Source: Streptomyces californicus
GTDB lineage: Bacteria > Actinomycetota > Actinomycetes > Streptomycetales > Streptomycetaceae
DNA length: 64,000 nt
Direction of reading: 5' to 3'
Assembly: GCF_000717645.1 (NCBI RefSeq)
Contig: NZ_JNZZ01000006.1
Location: 62,001-126,000 of the forward strand
The notes under the pieces: generated by a model
The model's input: only the letters and a program-made list of their open reading frames with translations
What the model was told of the DNA's origin: nothing
Database searches by the model: none
Shown here: positions 28,315 to 36,921 of the stretch, piece by piece
Numbering within the stretch: the first letter of the stretch is position 1
How the letters are laid out: every line of letters begins with the position of its first letter
Made by a program: the position numbers and the translations under genes

Positions 28315-29676
28315 TTAGACGCGCGAAAGGCGCTTGAGGAGCATGACGGACGCGACGGGCCGCGCCCCGGCCTTCGCCACACCGTCCGCCACCTCCCGGT
28401 CCGTGGAGACGACCACCACGGGCCGTCCCGGCGGCTCCGCGCGGGCGAGTTGACGGATCACCTCGTCCGCCGTGACGCCGGGCTTGCTGAACAGCACCCG
28501 CACTCCGCGCGGCGGGGCCAGCAGCACCGGGGCCGCCAGTTCCGCCCCGTCGAAGACGCAGGTCATCTCGGCTCCGGTCTGCGCCGCGAGCACCGAGAGC
28601 CCGCCCAGCAGCCGCAACCGCTGCTTCTCCAGCGGCATCTGGGGATAGCCGGTCTTGGTGACGTTGTAGCCGTCCACGATGAGATGGGCCTGCGGCAGCG
28701 CCAGGAGCTGGTCCAGCAGGGCCGGATCGGTCTCGGAGAGAGCGCGCGCGGCGATGTCCTTGGGCGACATCCGGCCCGGCTCCAGCGCGTCCACGGTGTC
28801 GGCGGGGTGCGTCGTCGCCGGGGGCAGAGCCAGCTCCCGCCGCAGCCCCGACGCCGCGTCCAGCACGGTGTCCAGGAGCAGCCGCAGCCGCATGTCCTCC
28901 ACCGACCGGCCCTCGCGAGCGGCCCGGCGGCTCGCCTCCAGCGCCGACTCGGCCTCCCCCAGCCGCCCCTTGAGCCGCCGCGACTCGCTCTCCGCGGCGG
29001 AGAGCTGGGCGGCCGACTCGGCCCGTACGGCGTCGGTCTCGGCGACGCTGCGGCGCAGGGCGGCCTCGCCGCGCTTGACCTCGCTCTGGGCGCTGCGCAG
29101 CTTGCGGTGGAGCGACTCGGCCTCCTTGCGGGCCGCCTCCAGCTCCGTACGCAGCCGTTCGGTCTCGGCACGGGTCTGCGCACGGGCGCGCTCCAGCTCC
29201 TCGCGCACCTGCTCCAGCTCGCGCCGGGTCTCCTCGTCCGCCCGTTCCGCGTCGGCGCGCTGGACCTCCTCGCCGGCGGCCTCGACCAGCTTGACCCACC
29301 CGGTCGGGCGCAACACGTAGGCGGCCGCGGCGACATCGAGGGGATCGGCGGCGGCGGGCGGCGAACCCGCCTCCAGGGCGCCGGTCAGCTCCGGCTGGGA
29401 CTGGCCGAGCCGCTCTCCGATCCGCTGCCGGAAGACGGCGTCGCTCTCCAGCGCGGCGGCCATCGCGTTCCCCGCGAACTTCGCCCGCCGGGTCGGGGTG
29501 AACCGGGCGTACTGTCGTAGCTGGGACGGCAGTTCGGAGACGGTCAGGCCGCCGAAGGCGTCCGCGACCAGCGCGATCACCCGCCGTCGCACGCCTTCGG
29601 GCAGCGGACGGCCGAGCGCCTCTGCGCCGCCGCCGGCCTCATCGGCCGGTCCGGCGCCGCTGGTCGGCTGTTCCAC
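28315..29676 (-). CDS. NYN-domain (YacP/Rae1-like) protein with a long coiled coil
   Basis: 453 aa. N-terminal helical region (25-125), Glu/Arg/Ala-rich coiled coil (135-250), and a C-terminal NYN (PIN-like) nuclease domain (about 320-450) starting LIVDGYNVTKTGYP, with TCVFDGAE, VLFSKPGVTADEVI and VVVVSTDREVADG carrying the acidic metal ligands. YacP/Rae1 relatives cut mRNA on ribosomes; the fused coiled coil is an actinobacterial addition. GTG start at 29676. Ends just before the NlpC/P60 leader region, on the same strand. Confidence 0.85.
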   Translation of the reverse strand: MEQPTSGAGPADEAGGGAEALGRPLPEGVRRRVIALVADAFGGLTVSELPSQLRQYARFTPTRRAKFAGNAMAAALESDAVFRQRIGERLGQSQPELTGALEAGSPPAAADPLDVAAAAYVLRPTGWVKLVEAAGEEVQRADAERADEETRRELEQVREELERARAQTRAETERLRTELEAARKEAESLHRKLRSAQSEVKRGEAALRRSVAETDAVRAESAAQLSAAESESRRLKGRLGEAESALEASRRAAREGRSVEDMRLRLLLDTVLDAASGLRRELALPPATTHPADTVDALEPGRMSPKDIAARALSETDPALLDQLLALPQAHLIVDGYNVTKTGYPQMPLEKQRLRLLGGLSVLAAQTGAEMTCVFDGAELAAPVLLAPPRGVRVLFSKPGVTADEVIRQLARAEPPGRPVVVVSTDREVADGVAKAGARPVASVMLLKRLSRV

Positions 29677-29711
29677 CGTCCGTCACCCCATATACGTGAA
29701 GGGCCCGCTCC

Positions 29712-29954
29712 TCAGGAAGCGGCGCCCGGCTTGTCCACCAGTTCGATCTGGTCCACCGCGTTGCACCAACGACAACGGACCGACTCGATGGTCTCACTGA
29801 CCACCTCCCGCTCCTCGACACTCGGCTCACCGGCCAGGTCGAGGTGGACGTACTCCACGACCTTGGAGAAACGGGTCACGTCGAAGCGCGTGAGGTTGCC
29901 GCACAGGGTGCAGCGCCAGCGGGTCCCGTCGGTCGGCAGGGGAACCGTCGTCAT
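29712..29954 (-). CDS. Small zinc-ribbon protein
   Basis: 80 aa. CTLCGN near residue 16 and CRWC near residue 62 form a four-cysteine zinc ribbon around a charged middle (HLDLAGEPSVEEREVV). The ATG at 29954 has AAGAGGA 7 bases upstream. No known function; such proteins are widespread in streptomycetes. 35 bp before the NYN gene and probably co-transcribed with it. Confidence 0.8.
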   Translation of the reverse strand: MTTVPLPTDGTRWRCTLCGNLTRFDVTRFSKVVEYVHLDLAGEPSVEEREVVSETIESVRCRWCNAVDQIELVDKPGAAS

Positions 29955-30147
29955 CGTTGCGTCCTCTTTCGTCGTCTCCAGGAGTCCGCGCCGGGCGCGC
30001 CGCCGCGTCTCCACCTGTCTACGTCAAGGATCTCGCGGTGCGCCGTCGAACTGCGGAAGTCCTGGCGTAACCCTACGGCCTCGCGTATAGCCATCGGCAC
30101 GGCGAGGCGCTCCCTCCCGTTCTGAGCCGTTACGTCATGCTCTGTAC

Positions 30148-30897
30148 ATGATCGAGTGGCGGCAGGCCGGTTGGCGGACCACGGCGAGGAGGATCAGGGA
30201 CTCGGCGACGGCGGGCGGCGCCCCGGTCACGTACGGACTCATCGGCGTCTGCGGGGTGGTGTTCCTGATCAGCCCGCTCTCCGGGTTCGGCGGCGCCGCG
30301 CACCGCACCGAGGACGCGCTGCTCGCCGCCCAGGCCGCCTACTTCGAGCGGTGGGGGGTGATCCCGGCGGAGCTGTGGCAGGGCTCCGCGCACGCGCTGA
30401 TCACCCCGTTCACCGCGCTGTTCGTGCACGGCAGCTGGCTGCACCTGCTGGGGAACCTGCTGTTCCTGTACGTGTTCGGCGCGATGGTCGAGGAGCGCAT
30501 GGGCCGCGTGGGGTTCACCCTGTTCTACGTGGGCTGCGGCTATGTGGCCCTGGTCTGCTACGCGGCGGCGCACGCGGACTCCGAGCAGACGCTGGTCGGG
30601 GCGTCGGGCGCGATCTCCGCGGTACTGGGCGCGTTCCTGTACCTCTTCCCCAAGGCCCGGGTCACCAGCCTGTTCCCGTTCCTCTTCTTCCTGCCGCTGC
30701 GCTTCCCCGCCTGGATCGTGCTGGTCTTCTGGTTCGCCCTCCAGTGGGCGGCGGCGCAGGGCGCGGACGCGGGCCCCGGAGTGGCGTATCTGGCGCACGT
30801 GGCGGGCTTTGCAGCCGGGTTCCTCTGCGCGTGGGCGGGCTACGGGCGTCGGGCTAGAGTGAGGACTCCAGCCACCGAGGGAGACAGCCAGCCGTGA
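30148..30897 (+). CDS. Rhomboid-family intramembrane serine protease
   Basis: 249 aa, six to seven helices. HGSWLHLLGNLLFLYVFG, Ser153 in GASGAIS and His217 in LAHVAGFAAG give the rhomboid Ser-His dyad and conserved His/Asn. Cleaves single-pass membrane proteins within the bilayer; substrate unknown. No Shine-Dalgarno lies before the ATG, so it may be leaderless. The stop overlaps the next start as GTGA. Confidence 0.93.
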   Translation: MIEWRQAGWRTTARRIRDSATAGGAPVTYGLIGVCGVVFLISPLSGFGGAAHRTEDALLAAQAAYFERWGVIPAELWQGSAHALITPFTALFVHGSWLHLLGNLLFLYVFGAMVEERMGRVGFTLFYVGCGYVALVCYAAAHADSEQTLVGASGAISAVLGAFLYLFPKARVTSLFPFLFFLPLRFPAWIVLVFWFALQWAAAQGADAGPGVAYLAHVAGFAAGFLCAWAGYGRRARVRTPATEGDSQP

Positions 30898-31175
30898 TCA
30901 CCGCGATCGTGCTCATCAAGACCAGCGTGGACCGGATTCCGGAGATCGCCGAGGCCATCGCCGCGCTGGACAGCGTCAGCGAGGTCTTCTCCGTGACCGG
31001 CACCTACGACCTGATCGCCATGGTCCGGGTCGCCCGCCACGACGACCTCGCCGACGTCATCCCCGGCCGGATCAGCAAGATCCCGGGCGTCGAGGGCACC
31101 GACACCCATGTGGCCTTCCGTACGTACTCGCAGCACGACCTGGAAGCGGCGTTCGCCATCGGCCTCGACGCGTGA
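30894..31175 (+). CDS. Stand-alone Lrp/AsnC ligand-binding (RAM) domain protein
   Basis: 93 aa consisting only of the RAM effector domain (ITAIVLIKT, VFSVTGTYDLIAMVRV, IPGVEGTDTHVAFRTY), without the helix-turn-helix. Such proteins bind amino acids and may modulate full-length Lrp/AsnC regulators. GTG start overlaps the rhomboid stop. The 3' end carries a perfect 21-bp duplication that includes the stop codon. Confidence 0.9.
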   Translation: MITAIVLIKTSVDRIPEIAEAIAALDSVSEVFSVTGTYDLIAMVRVARHDDLADVIPGRISKIPGVEGTDTHVAFRTYSQHDLEAAFAIGLDA

Positions 31176-31207
31176 CTCCGGTGCACCGACGCGTGACTCC
31201 GGTGCAC
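31166..31207. repeat. Perfect 21-bp tandem duplication across a stop codon
   Basis: CGACGCGTGACTCCGGTGCAC occurs at 31166-31186 and 31187-31207 without a mismatch. The first copy carries the TGA of the RAM-domain gene in frame; the second repeats it 7 codons later, in the same frame. Confidence 0.95.
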
Positions 31208-31247
31208 CCCGGCCGGGGACGGGCAGCGCGCCCGTCCCCGGCCGGGG
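31207..31247. terminator. 17-bp bidirectional terminator
   Basis: 31207-31223 pairs perfectly with 31231-31247 (7-base loop), between the convergent RAM-domain and aminotransferase genes. Confidence 0.88.
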
Positions 31248-31251
31248 TGTC

Positions 31252-32634
31252 TCAGGCGGTACGGGCGGCCTCGCCGCGGTCCGGGACGCAGCGGCCGTCC
31301 TCGGTGCGGTAGTTCCAGCGGGCGCCGTCGCGGACCAGTTCGGAGACCGCGCGCAGGAAGCGGTCGATGTGCTCGTCGGGCGTACCGGCTCCGAAGCTCA
31401 CCCGGATCGCGTTGAGCGAGCGCTCGCCCGGCTCGGCCTCGGGCGCGCCGCACTCCCCCGGGTCCTGCGGGTCACTGCCGAGCAGGGTGCGGACCAGCGG
31501 GTGGGCGCAGAAGAGGCCGTCGCGGACGCCGATGCCGTACTCGGCGGAGAGCGCGGCGGCGAAGTGCGAGCTGTTCCAGCCGCGCACCACGAAGGAGATG
31601 ACGCCGACCCGGGGCGCGTCGTCGCCGAACAGCGAGAGCACCTGCACCTCGGGCACCTCGGCGAGCCCCTCGCGGACCCGGGAGACCAACTCCTGCTCCC
31701 GGGCGACGAGGTTGTCGAAACCGGCCTCGGTCAGGGCCTTGCAGGCGGAGGCGATGGAGTAGACGCCGATGACGTTGGGCGAGCCGGCCTCGTGGCGGGC
31801 GGCGGTGGTGTGCCAGTCCACGTCCACACCGCCGTCGGCGCGGCGGGAGACCTTGCGGGACGCTCCGCCGCCGGCGAGGTAGGGCTCGGCTTCCCGGAGC
31901 CAGTCGGCGCGGCCGGCCAGGACTCCGGAGCCGAAGGGCGCGTACAGCTTGTGCCCGGAGAACGCGACCCAGTCGACGTCCAGTTCGGCGATGTCCACCG
32001 GGTGGTGCGGGGCGAGCTGCGCGGCGTCCAGGACGATACGGGCGCCGTGCGCGTGGGCGGCGGCGGCCAGCTCCTTCACGGGCCACAGCTCTCCGGTCAC
32101 GTTGGAGGCGCCGGTGACGCAGACGAGGGCGGGGCCGTAGGGGTCGCGGTCGGCCAGCGCGCGCTCCAGGGTCTCGACTGCCTGGGCCGGGGTGCGGGGC
32201 GCGTCGAGGTAGGTGACCCGGGCGTCGCGCCACGGCAGCAGGGACGCGTGGTGCTCGGTCTCGTAGACGAAGACCTGGCAGTCGGCGGGGAGCGCGGCGG
32301 CCAGCAGGTTGAGGGAGTCGGTCGTGGAGCGGGTGAAGACCACCTGGTCCTCGGCGCGGCAGCCGAGGAACTCGGCGACCGTGCGGCGGCTGTTCTCGAA
32401 AAGGTCGGTGGAGAGCTGCGAGAGGTAGCCGGCGCCGCGGTGGACGCTGCCGTAGTACGGGGCGTACGCGGCGACGTCGTCCCAGACCCGCTGGAGGGCC
32501 GGGGCGCTGGCGGCGTAGTCGAGCGCGGCGTAGACGACCTCACCGCCGGTGACGAGCGGAACGGTGACGTCCTGTCCCAGCACGGGCAGCGGGGCACAGA
32601 CCGACGGGTCGAGGGCAGCGGTGGTGACAGACAT
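31252..32634 (-). CDS. Class V aminotransferase-fold PLP enzyme (cysteine-desulfurase-like)
   Basis: 460 aa. LDYAASAPALQRVWDDV at the N-terminus, ETEHHASLLPWRD, LDAAQLAPHHPVDI and the PLP lysine in FSGHKLYAPFGSG define the fold. No mobile-loop active Cys like that of IscS/SufS was recognised; CAHPLVRTLLG sits near the usual place, so desulfurase, lyase or epimerase activity remains open. ATG with GGGAG 6 bases upstream. A SAM-IV riboswitch covers its 5' leader, so the enzyme should belong to methionine/cysteine sulfur metabolism and be repressed when SAM is high. Confidence 0.88.
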   Translation of the reverse strand: MSVTTAALDPSVCAPLPVLGQDVTVPLVTGGEVVYAALDYAASAPALQRVWDDVAAYAPYYGSVHRGAGYLSQLSTDLFENSRRTVAEFLGCRAEDQVVFTRSTTDSLNLLAAALPADCQVFVYETEHHASLLPWRDARVTYLDAPRTPAQAVETLERALADRDPYGPALVCVTGASNVTGELWPVKELAAAAHAHGARIVLDAAQLAPHHPVDIAELDVDWVAFSGHKLYAPFGSGVLAGRADWLREAEPYLAGGGASRKVSRRADGGVDVDWHTTAARHEAGSPNVIGVYSIASACKALTEAGFDNLVAREQELVSRVREGLAEVPEVQVLSLFGDDAPRVGVISFVVRGWNSSHFAAALSAEYGIGVRDGLFCAHPLVRTLLGSDPQDPGECGAPEAEPGERSLNAIRVSFGAGTPDEHIDRFLRAVSELVRDGARWNYRTEDGRCVPDRGEAARTA

Positions 32635-32720
32635 GGCGAACTCCCGTTACAGGCAGGCGAAATCCGTGCGCCGGCGGATACGCGGCAGCGCAAGGAGGAG
32701 ATGAGGAAAGAGGTGCGCGG

Positions 32721-32739
32721 AAGAAGGGCCGACCGGCCC
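32721..32739 (-). terminator. Likely expression-platform terminator of the SAM-IV leader
   Basis: GGGCC-N4-GGCCC (32726-32739) is followed on the minus strand by TTCTT. The neighbouring GGGCCGAAAGGGCCC can form a competing hairpin, so the region could switch. Confidence 0.5.
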
Positions 32740-32755
32740 GGGGGCCGAAAGGGCC

Positions 32756-32776
32756 CTACCGCATTCGCTTGCTCAC
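32756..32776 (-). CDS. Six-codon mini-ORF (MSKRMR) in the riboswitch leader
   Basis: GTG AGC AAG CGA ATG CGG TAG. A clear GGGAG lies 6 bases before the GTG. The same frame opens at an ATG at 32815 (19 codons), but without a good ribosome site. It lies between the aptamer and the terminator-like hairpin, a position fitting a translated leader. Could be chance. Confidence 0.4.
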   Translation of the reverse strand: MSKRMR

Positions 32777-32830
32777 AGAAGGCTCCCTAGGGACCAGGAC
32801 CCCGGGGGCTGACATCCGCTGGATGCCGAG

Positions 32831-32949
32831 GGGCCCGCGCTTGCCGCAGACCTCGCTGCCTACGGCCTGGTCTTCACCCGGGGCACCCCGCCACGGACGG
32901 AGGGTTGCCGGACAGCGGGCCGGGGCCGTAGTCGCTGTCACTCATGACC
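32831..32949 (-). ncRNA. SAM-IV riboswitch aptamer
   Basis: Read on the minus strand it starts GGTCATGAGTGACAGCG and contains CCGGCAACCCTCC, GGGGTGCCCCGGGTGA, GACCAGGCC and ends GCGGCAAGCGCGGGCC, all in the order and spacing of actinobacterial SAM-IV (Rfam RF00634) as I remember it. The long-range helix CTACGGCC/GGCCGTAG is perfect. Binds S-adenosylmethionine; located before the class V aminotransferase. Confidence 0.93.
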
Positions 32950-32984
32950 TGCGCAGCATCTTGCCACATGTGTCCGTGCGCGCA

Positions 32985-33015
32985 AGGGCGCGGTCCGGCA
33001 TCCGGACCGCGCCCT
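32985..33015 (-). terminator. 14-bp terminator after trpD
   Basis: AGGGCGCGGTCCGG (32985-32998) pairs perfectly with 33002-33015; 3-base loop. It lies 20 bp past the trpD stop. Confidence 0.85.
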
Positions 33016-33034
33016 CTCCCGTGGTGGGGCCTTC

Positions 33035-34099
33035 TCAGGCGTTGCTGGCCGTCACCCAGCGCTCCAGGGCCCGCTTGGCCGCCCCGGAGTCGATGGATTC
33101 GGCCGCGACCGCGATCTTCGCCGCGATCTGTTCGTCGAGCGTTCCGCTGCCGGGGTCGAGGGCGACCAGGGCCGCCGCCGAGTTGAGCAGGACCGCCTCC
33201 CGGACCGCCCCGCCCTCGCCGTCCAGCAGCCGGCGGGCCACATCGGCGTTGTACGAGGCGTCCGCGCCGCGCAGCGCCTCGACGGGGACGATGGGCAGCC
33301 CGACGTCGCGCGGGTCGAACGCCTCCTCGCGGACCGCGCCGTCCCGCACCACCCAGACCCGGGAGGTGGCGGTGGTGGTCAGCTCGTCCAGTCCGTCGTC
33401 GCCGCGGAAGACCAGGGCGGAGTTGCCCCGGTCGGCCAGGACGCCCGCGACGATGGGCGCCATGCGGGCGTCGGCGACGCCGACCGCCTGGGCGCGGACC
33501 TGCGCCGGGTTGGTGAGGGGGCCCAGCACGTTGAACGTGGTCTGCGCGCCGAGTTCCTTGCGGGCCTTGGCGGCGTACCGCAGGGCGGGGTGGAACTTCA
33601 CGGCGAAGCAGAAGGTGATACCCGCCTGCTCGGCGACCTCGACGACCCGTCGCGGGGTCAGCTCCAGGTTGACGCCGAGCTTCTCCAGCACGTCGGAGGA
33701 GCCGCTGGCGGAGGAGGCGGCCCGGTTGCCGTGCTTGACGACCTTGGCGCCGGTGCCGGCGATGACGATCGCGGACATGGTCGAGATGTTGACCGTCCTG
33801 GCCAGGTCGCCGCCGGTGCCGACGATGTCGACCGTGCGGCCCGGCACCTCGATGGTGTTGGCGTGGGCGTACATCGCGCGCACCAGCCCGGTGACCTCGT
33901 CGACCGTCTCCCCCTTGGCCCGCAGCGCCACGGCGAACCCGGCGATCTGCGCGTCGGTGGCCTCGCCGCTCATGATGCGGTCCATGGCCCAGGCGGTCTC
34001 CTCGGAGCTGAGGTCCTCGCCGCGCAGGAGCGGGTTCAGGAGGCCGGGCCAGGAGGGGGCCGCCACGCCGTCGCCGCCGCTCGGGGTCACCACGTTCAT
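33035..34099 (-). CDS. trpD: Anthranilate phosphoribosyltransferase
   Basis: Second step of tryptophan synthesis: anthranilate plus PRPP to phosphoribosylanthranilate. 354 aa, family length. DIVGTGGD (PRPP loop), [31 protein letters not shown] and [10 protein letters not shown] are all intact. It is not linked to trpEG and sits alone between the qcr operon and a SAM-IV-controlled gene; no attenuator was seen before it. ATG start at 34099. Confidence 0.97.
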   Translation of the reverse strand: MNVVTPSGGDGVAAPSWPGLLNPLLRGEDLSSEETAWAMDRIMSGEATDAQIAGFAVALRAKGETVDEVTGLVRAMYAHANTIEVPGRTVDIVGTGGDLARTVNISTMSAIVIAGTGAKVVKHGNRAASSASGSSDVLEKLGVNLELTPRRVVEVAEQAGITFCFAVKFHPALRYAAKARKELGAQTTFNVLGPLTNPAQVRAQAVGVADARMAPIVAGVLADRGNSALVFRGDDGLDELTTTATSRVWVVRDGAVREEAFDPRDVGLPIVPVEALRGADASYNADVARRLLDGEGGAVREAVLLNSAAALVALDPGSGTLDEQIAAKIAVAAESIDSGAAKRALERWVTASNA

Positions 34100-34167
34100 G
34101 GTCCGCTCCAGGGTCCACAGCCGGTCAGATGGATGGGTTCCACCCTATCCAGCCCCGGGGACCGCGA

Positions 34168-34198
34168 AGAGCCCCGTCCAGCGAATGGACGGGGCTCT
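34168..34198 (-). terminator. Terminator of the qcrCAB operon
   Basis: 34168-34180 pairs perfectly with 34186-34198 (13 bp, 5-base loop), 25 bp past the qcrB stop. Confidence 0.88.
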
Positions 34199-34222
34199 CG
34201 CGGTGGCGATCAGTTCAGGTGA

Positions 34223-35872
34223 TCAGTGGTGGCCGTGGCCCTCGCTGATCTCCTTGTACTCCTCGGGGGTCGCCTTGGGGATCTGGTTCCCCTCGCCGTA
34301 GTACCCCTTGCTGAGCTTGGCGCGCAGCTTCTGCACCGGGGAGATCTTGCGCTTGACGCCGTTCTCGTCGACCTCGGGCCCGAGCTCGACCGGCCGGTAC
34401 TGCTCGTGCGCCGTGAGCGTGTGCAGCTGGCCCGGGCTGAGCGGCTCGTGGACCTCGACGAACTCACCGTGCGGCAGGCGCTTGATGAGACCGGACTCGC
34501 GTCCGTGCAGCACCTTGTCCCGGTCGCGGCGCTGGAGGCCGAGGCAGATCCGCTTGGTGACGATGAAGACGATGACCGGTCCGAGGAAGAAGAAGATCCG
34601 GACGAACCAGGTGATCGCGTTGATCGACAGGTGGAAGTGCGTGGCCCACAGGTCGTTGCCGCCGCCGATGAGGCCGACGAAGTACGCCGTGATCCACGCG
34701 GCGCCGAACGCGGTGCGTGTCGGGGCGTTGCGCGGGCGGTCCAGGATGTGGTGCTCGCGCTTGTCGCCGGTGACCCAGGACTCGATGAACGGGTACATGG
34801 CGATGGCGCCGAGCACCAGACCGAAGGCGACCAGCGGGATGAACACGCCCAGGACGAGCGTGTGGCCCCACAGGTTGATCTCCCAGCCCGGCATGACACG
34901 GACCAGACCCTCGGCGAAGCCCATGTACCAGTCGGGCTGGGCCCCGGTGGACACCTGGTCGACCCGGTAGGGGCCGATGGCCCAGATCGGGTTGATCGTG
35001 GCGATGGCCGCGATGGCCGCGATGACGCCGAAGACGAGGAAGAAGAACCCTCCGGCCTTCGCCATGTACACGGGCAGCAGCGGCATGCCGACGACGTTCT
35101 TGTTGGTCCGGCCGGGACCCGCGAACTGCGTGTGCTTGTGGTAGAAGACCAGGATCAGGTGGGCCACCAGCAGACCGAGCATGATGCCCGGCAGCAGCAG
35201 GATGTGGATCGAGTAGAACCGGGCCACGAAGTCGTGGCCGGGGAACTCGCCGCCGAACAGGAACATCGAGATGTACGTGCCGACGATCGGCACGGACAGG
35301 ATCGCGCCCTGGGTGAAGCGGACACCCGTACCGGAGAGCAGGTCGTCCGGGAGGGAGTAACCGGTGAACCCGGTGAACATGCCGAGCACGAACAGCAGGA
35401 AGCCGAACATCCAGTTGATCTCGCGCGGCTTGCGGAAGGCGCCCGTGAAGAAGACGCGCATCATGTGCACGAACATGCCGGCGAGGAAGATCAGCGCGGC
35501 CCAGTGGTGGATCTGCCGCACGAGCAGACCACCGCGGACCTCGAAGCTGATCTTCAGCGTCGAGGCGTACGCCTCCGACATCCGGATGCCCTGCATGGGC
35601 TCGTACGGACCGTGGTAGACGATCTCGCCCATGCTCGGCTGGAAGAACAGCGTCAGATACACACCCGTGAGGATGATGATGATGAAGCTGTAGAGGCAGA
35701 CCTCACCGAGCATGAAGGACCAGTGGTCCGGGAAGATCTTGCGCATGTTGGCCTTGGCCAGGCCGTAGATGCCCAGGCGGCCGTCCGCCCAGTCGGCGAC
35801 CCGCTCACCCGCCGGGGCCTTGCGCCCGCTCGCCGGTTCGGCGGCGGAGGGGTTTGTCGTCGCAGTACTCAT
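34223..35872 (-). CDS. qcrB: Cytochrome bc1 complex cytochrome b subunit QcrB
   Basis: Quinol-oxidising diheme subunit of the actinobacterial bc1-aa3 supercomplex. 549 aa. Heme-ligand histidines lie in RQIHHWAALIF and FYSIHILLLPG/LLVAHLILVFYHKH; the Qo-site region LPDDLLSGTG is present, and a charged C-terminal extension (about 430-549) is typical of actinobacteria. Eight to nine membrane helices. The ATG overlaps the qcrA stop as ATGA with GGGAG upstream, showing coupling. Confidence 0.97.
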   Translation of the reverse strand: MSTATTNPSAAEPASGRKAPAGERVADWADGRLGIYGLAKANMRKIFPDHWSFMLGEVCLYSFIIIILTGVYLTLFFQPSMGEIVYHGPYEPMQGIRMSEAYASTLKISFEVRGGLLVRQIHHWAALIFLAGMFVHMMRVFFTGAFRKPREINWMFGFLLFVLGMFTGFTGYSLPDDLLSGTGVRFTQGAILSVPIVGTYISMFLFGGEFPGHDFVARFYSIHILLLPGIMLGLLVAHLILVFYHKHTQFAGPGRTNKNVVGMPLLPVYMAKAGGFFFLVFGVIAAIAAIATINPIWAIGPYRVDQVSTGAQPDWYMGFAEGLVRVMPGWEINLWGHTLVLGVFIPLVAFGLVLGAIAMYPFIESWVTGDKREHHILDRPRNAPTRTAFGAAWITAYFVGLIGGGNDLWATHFHLSINAITWFVRIFFFLGPVIVFIVTKRICLGLQRRDRDKVLHGRESGLIKRLPHGEFVEVHEPLSPGQLHTLTAHEQYRPVELGPEVDENGVKRKISPVQKLRAKLSKGYYGEGNQIPKATPEEYKEISEGHGHH

Positions 35873-36921
35873 CCGCGCTCCCAGAAGGCAGCACCGACGG
35901 GCTCGTCGAAGTCGCCGAGCGCCTCGAGGTTGCCCTCGCTGTTGACACCGATCCGCAGCTGCGGAAGGGGGTGGCCGGCGGGACCGAAGATGACGCGAGC
36001 GCCGTCGGAAAGGTCGAAGGTGGACTGGTGGCACGGGCAGAGCACGTGGTGCGTCTGCTGCTCGTAGAGGCTGATCGGGCAGCCGACGTGGGTGCAGACC
36101 TTGGAGAAGGCGACGATGCCCTCGTGGGCCCAGTCCCGCTGGCGCTTGTCCTTGATGTCGTCCGGCTCGATGCGGACGAGCATCAGGGCGGCCTTGCCCA
36201 TCTGCGTCTGGAAGTCGTGCGCCTCCGGGTCGAGCCCCTCGGGCATGGCGAAGGCCAGCGACCCGACGGTGATGTGCTCGGGGCGCAGCGGCTTCATCGT
36301 GTTCATGTTGATGAGCTGCTTGCCCTCCGCCCAGAGGGTCTTGCGGAGCTTCTTCTCCGGCAGCGGACCGAGGTCGCGCAGCAGGACCACGCCGGAGAGC
36401 GGCACCAGGGCCAGCGCGCCGAACATGGTGTTGCGGATCAGCTTGCGGCGGCCGATCGCGGACTCCTCGGCGCCGGCCGCGAAGTCGGCCATGACCTGGG
36501 CCTTGACCTCGGGGGTCGCCTCGATCGGGTGACGCTCGGCCGCGACCTCGACGTCGGACATCAGGGTGCGCGCCCAGTGGACGGCGCCCGCGCCGATGAA
36601 GAAGAGCGCCGCACCGAGGGTGAGGCCCAGGGAGAAGTTGAGCGCGCTCACGTGGCCGAAGGGCCAGATGTAGACGATCTTGTCCACCGGGAAGATGACG
36701 TAGGAGGCGATGAAGCCCACCGTCGCCAGCATCGAGAGGGTGAACATGAGCGCGACGGCCCGCTCCGAGCGCTTCGCTGCGCGCTCGTCGAGGTCCTGGA
36801 TGCGCGGCTGGTGGGCCGGCAGCCCGGGGTCGGCGAACGGGTCGTCCGAACGCTCCACCGCGCCGTGCGCGGTCTCCTGCACCACGGGCAGGTTGTCTTC
36901 TGGAATCTGTTGGCTACTCAT
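35869..36921 (-). CDS. qcrA: Cytochrome bc1 complex Rieske iron-sulfur subunit QcrA
   Basis: 350 aa with three N-terminal membrane helices (about 55-75, 93-115, 160-180), as in mycobacteria and unlike the single helix of proteobacterial Rieske proteins. The [2Fe-2S] ligands are in CTHVGCP and CPCHQS near 277-300. Carries electrons from quinol to the diheme cytochrome c subunit. The ATG overlaps the qcrC stop as ATGA. Confidence 0.97.
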   Translation of the reverse strand: MSSQQIPEDNLPVVQETAHGAVERSDDPFADPGLPAHQPRIQDLDERAAKRSERAVALMFTLSMLATVGFIASYVIFPVDKIVYIWPFGHVSALNFSLGLTLGAALFFIGAGAVHWARTLMSDVEVAAERHPIEATPEVKAQVMADFAAGAEESAIGRRKLIRNTMFGALALVPLSGVVLLRDLGPLPEKKLRKTLWAEGKQLINMNTMKPLRPEHITVGSLAFAMPEGLDPEAHDFQTQMGKAALMLVRIEPDDIKDKRQRDWAHEGIVAFSKVCTHVGCPISLYEQQTHHVLCPCHQSTFDLSDGARVIFGPAGHPLPQLRIGVNSEGNLEALGDFDEPVGAAFWERG

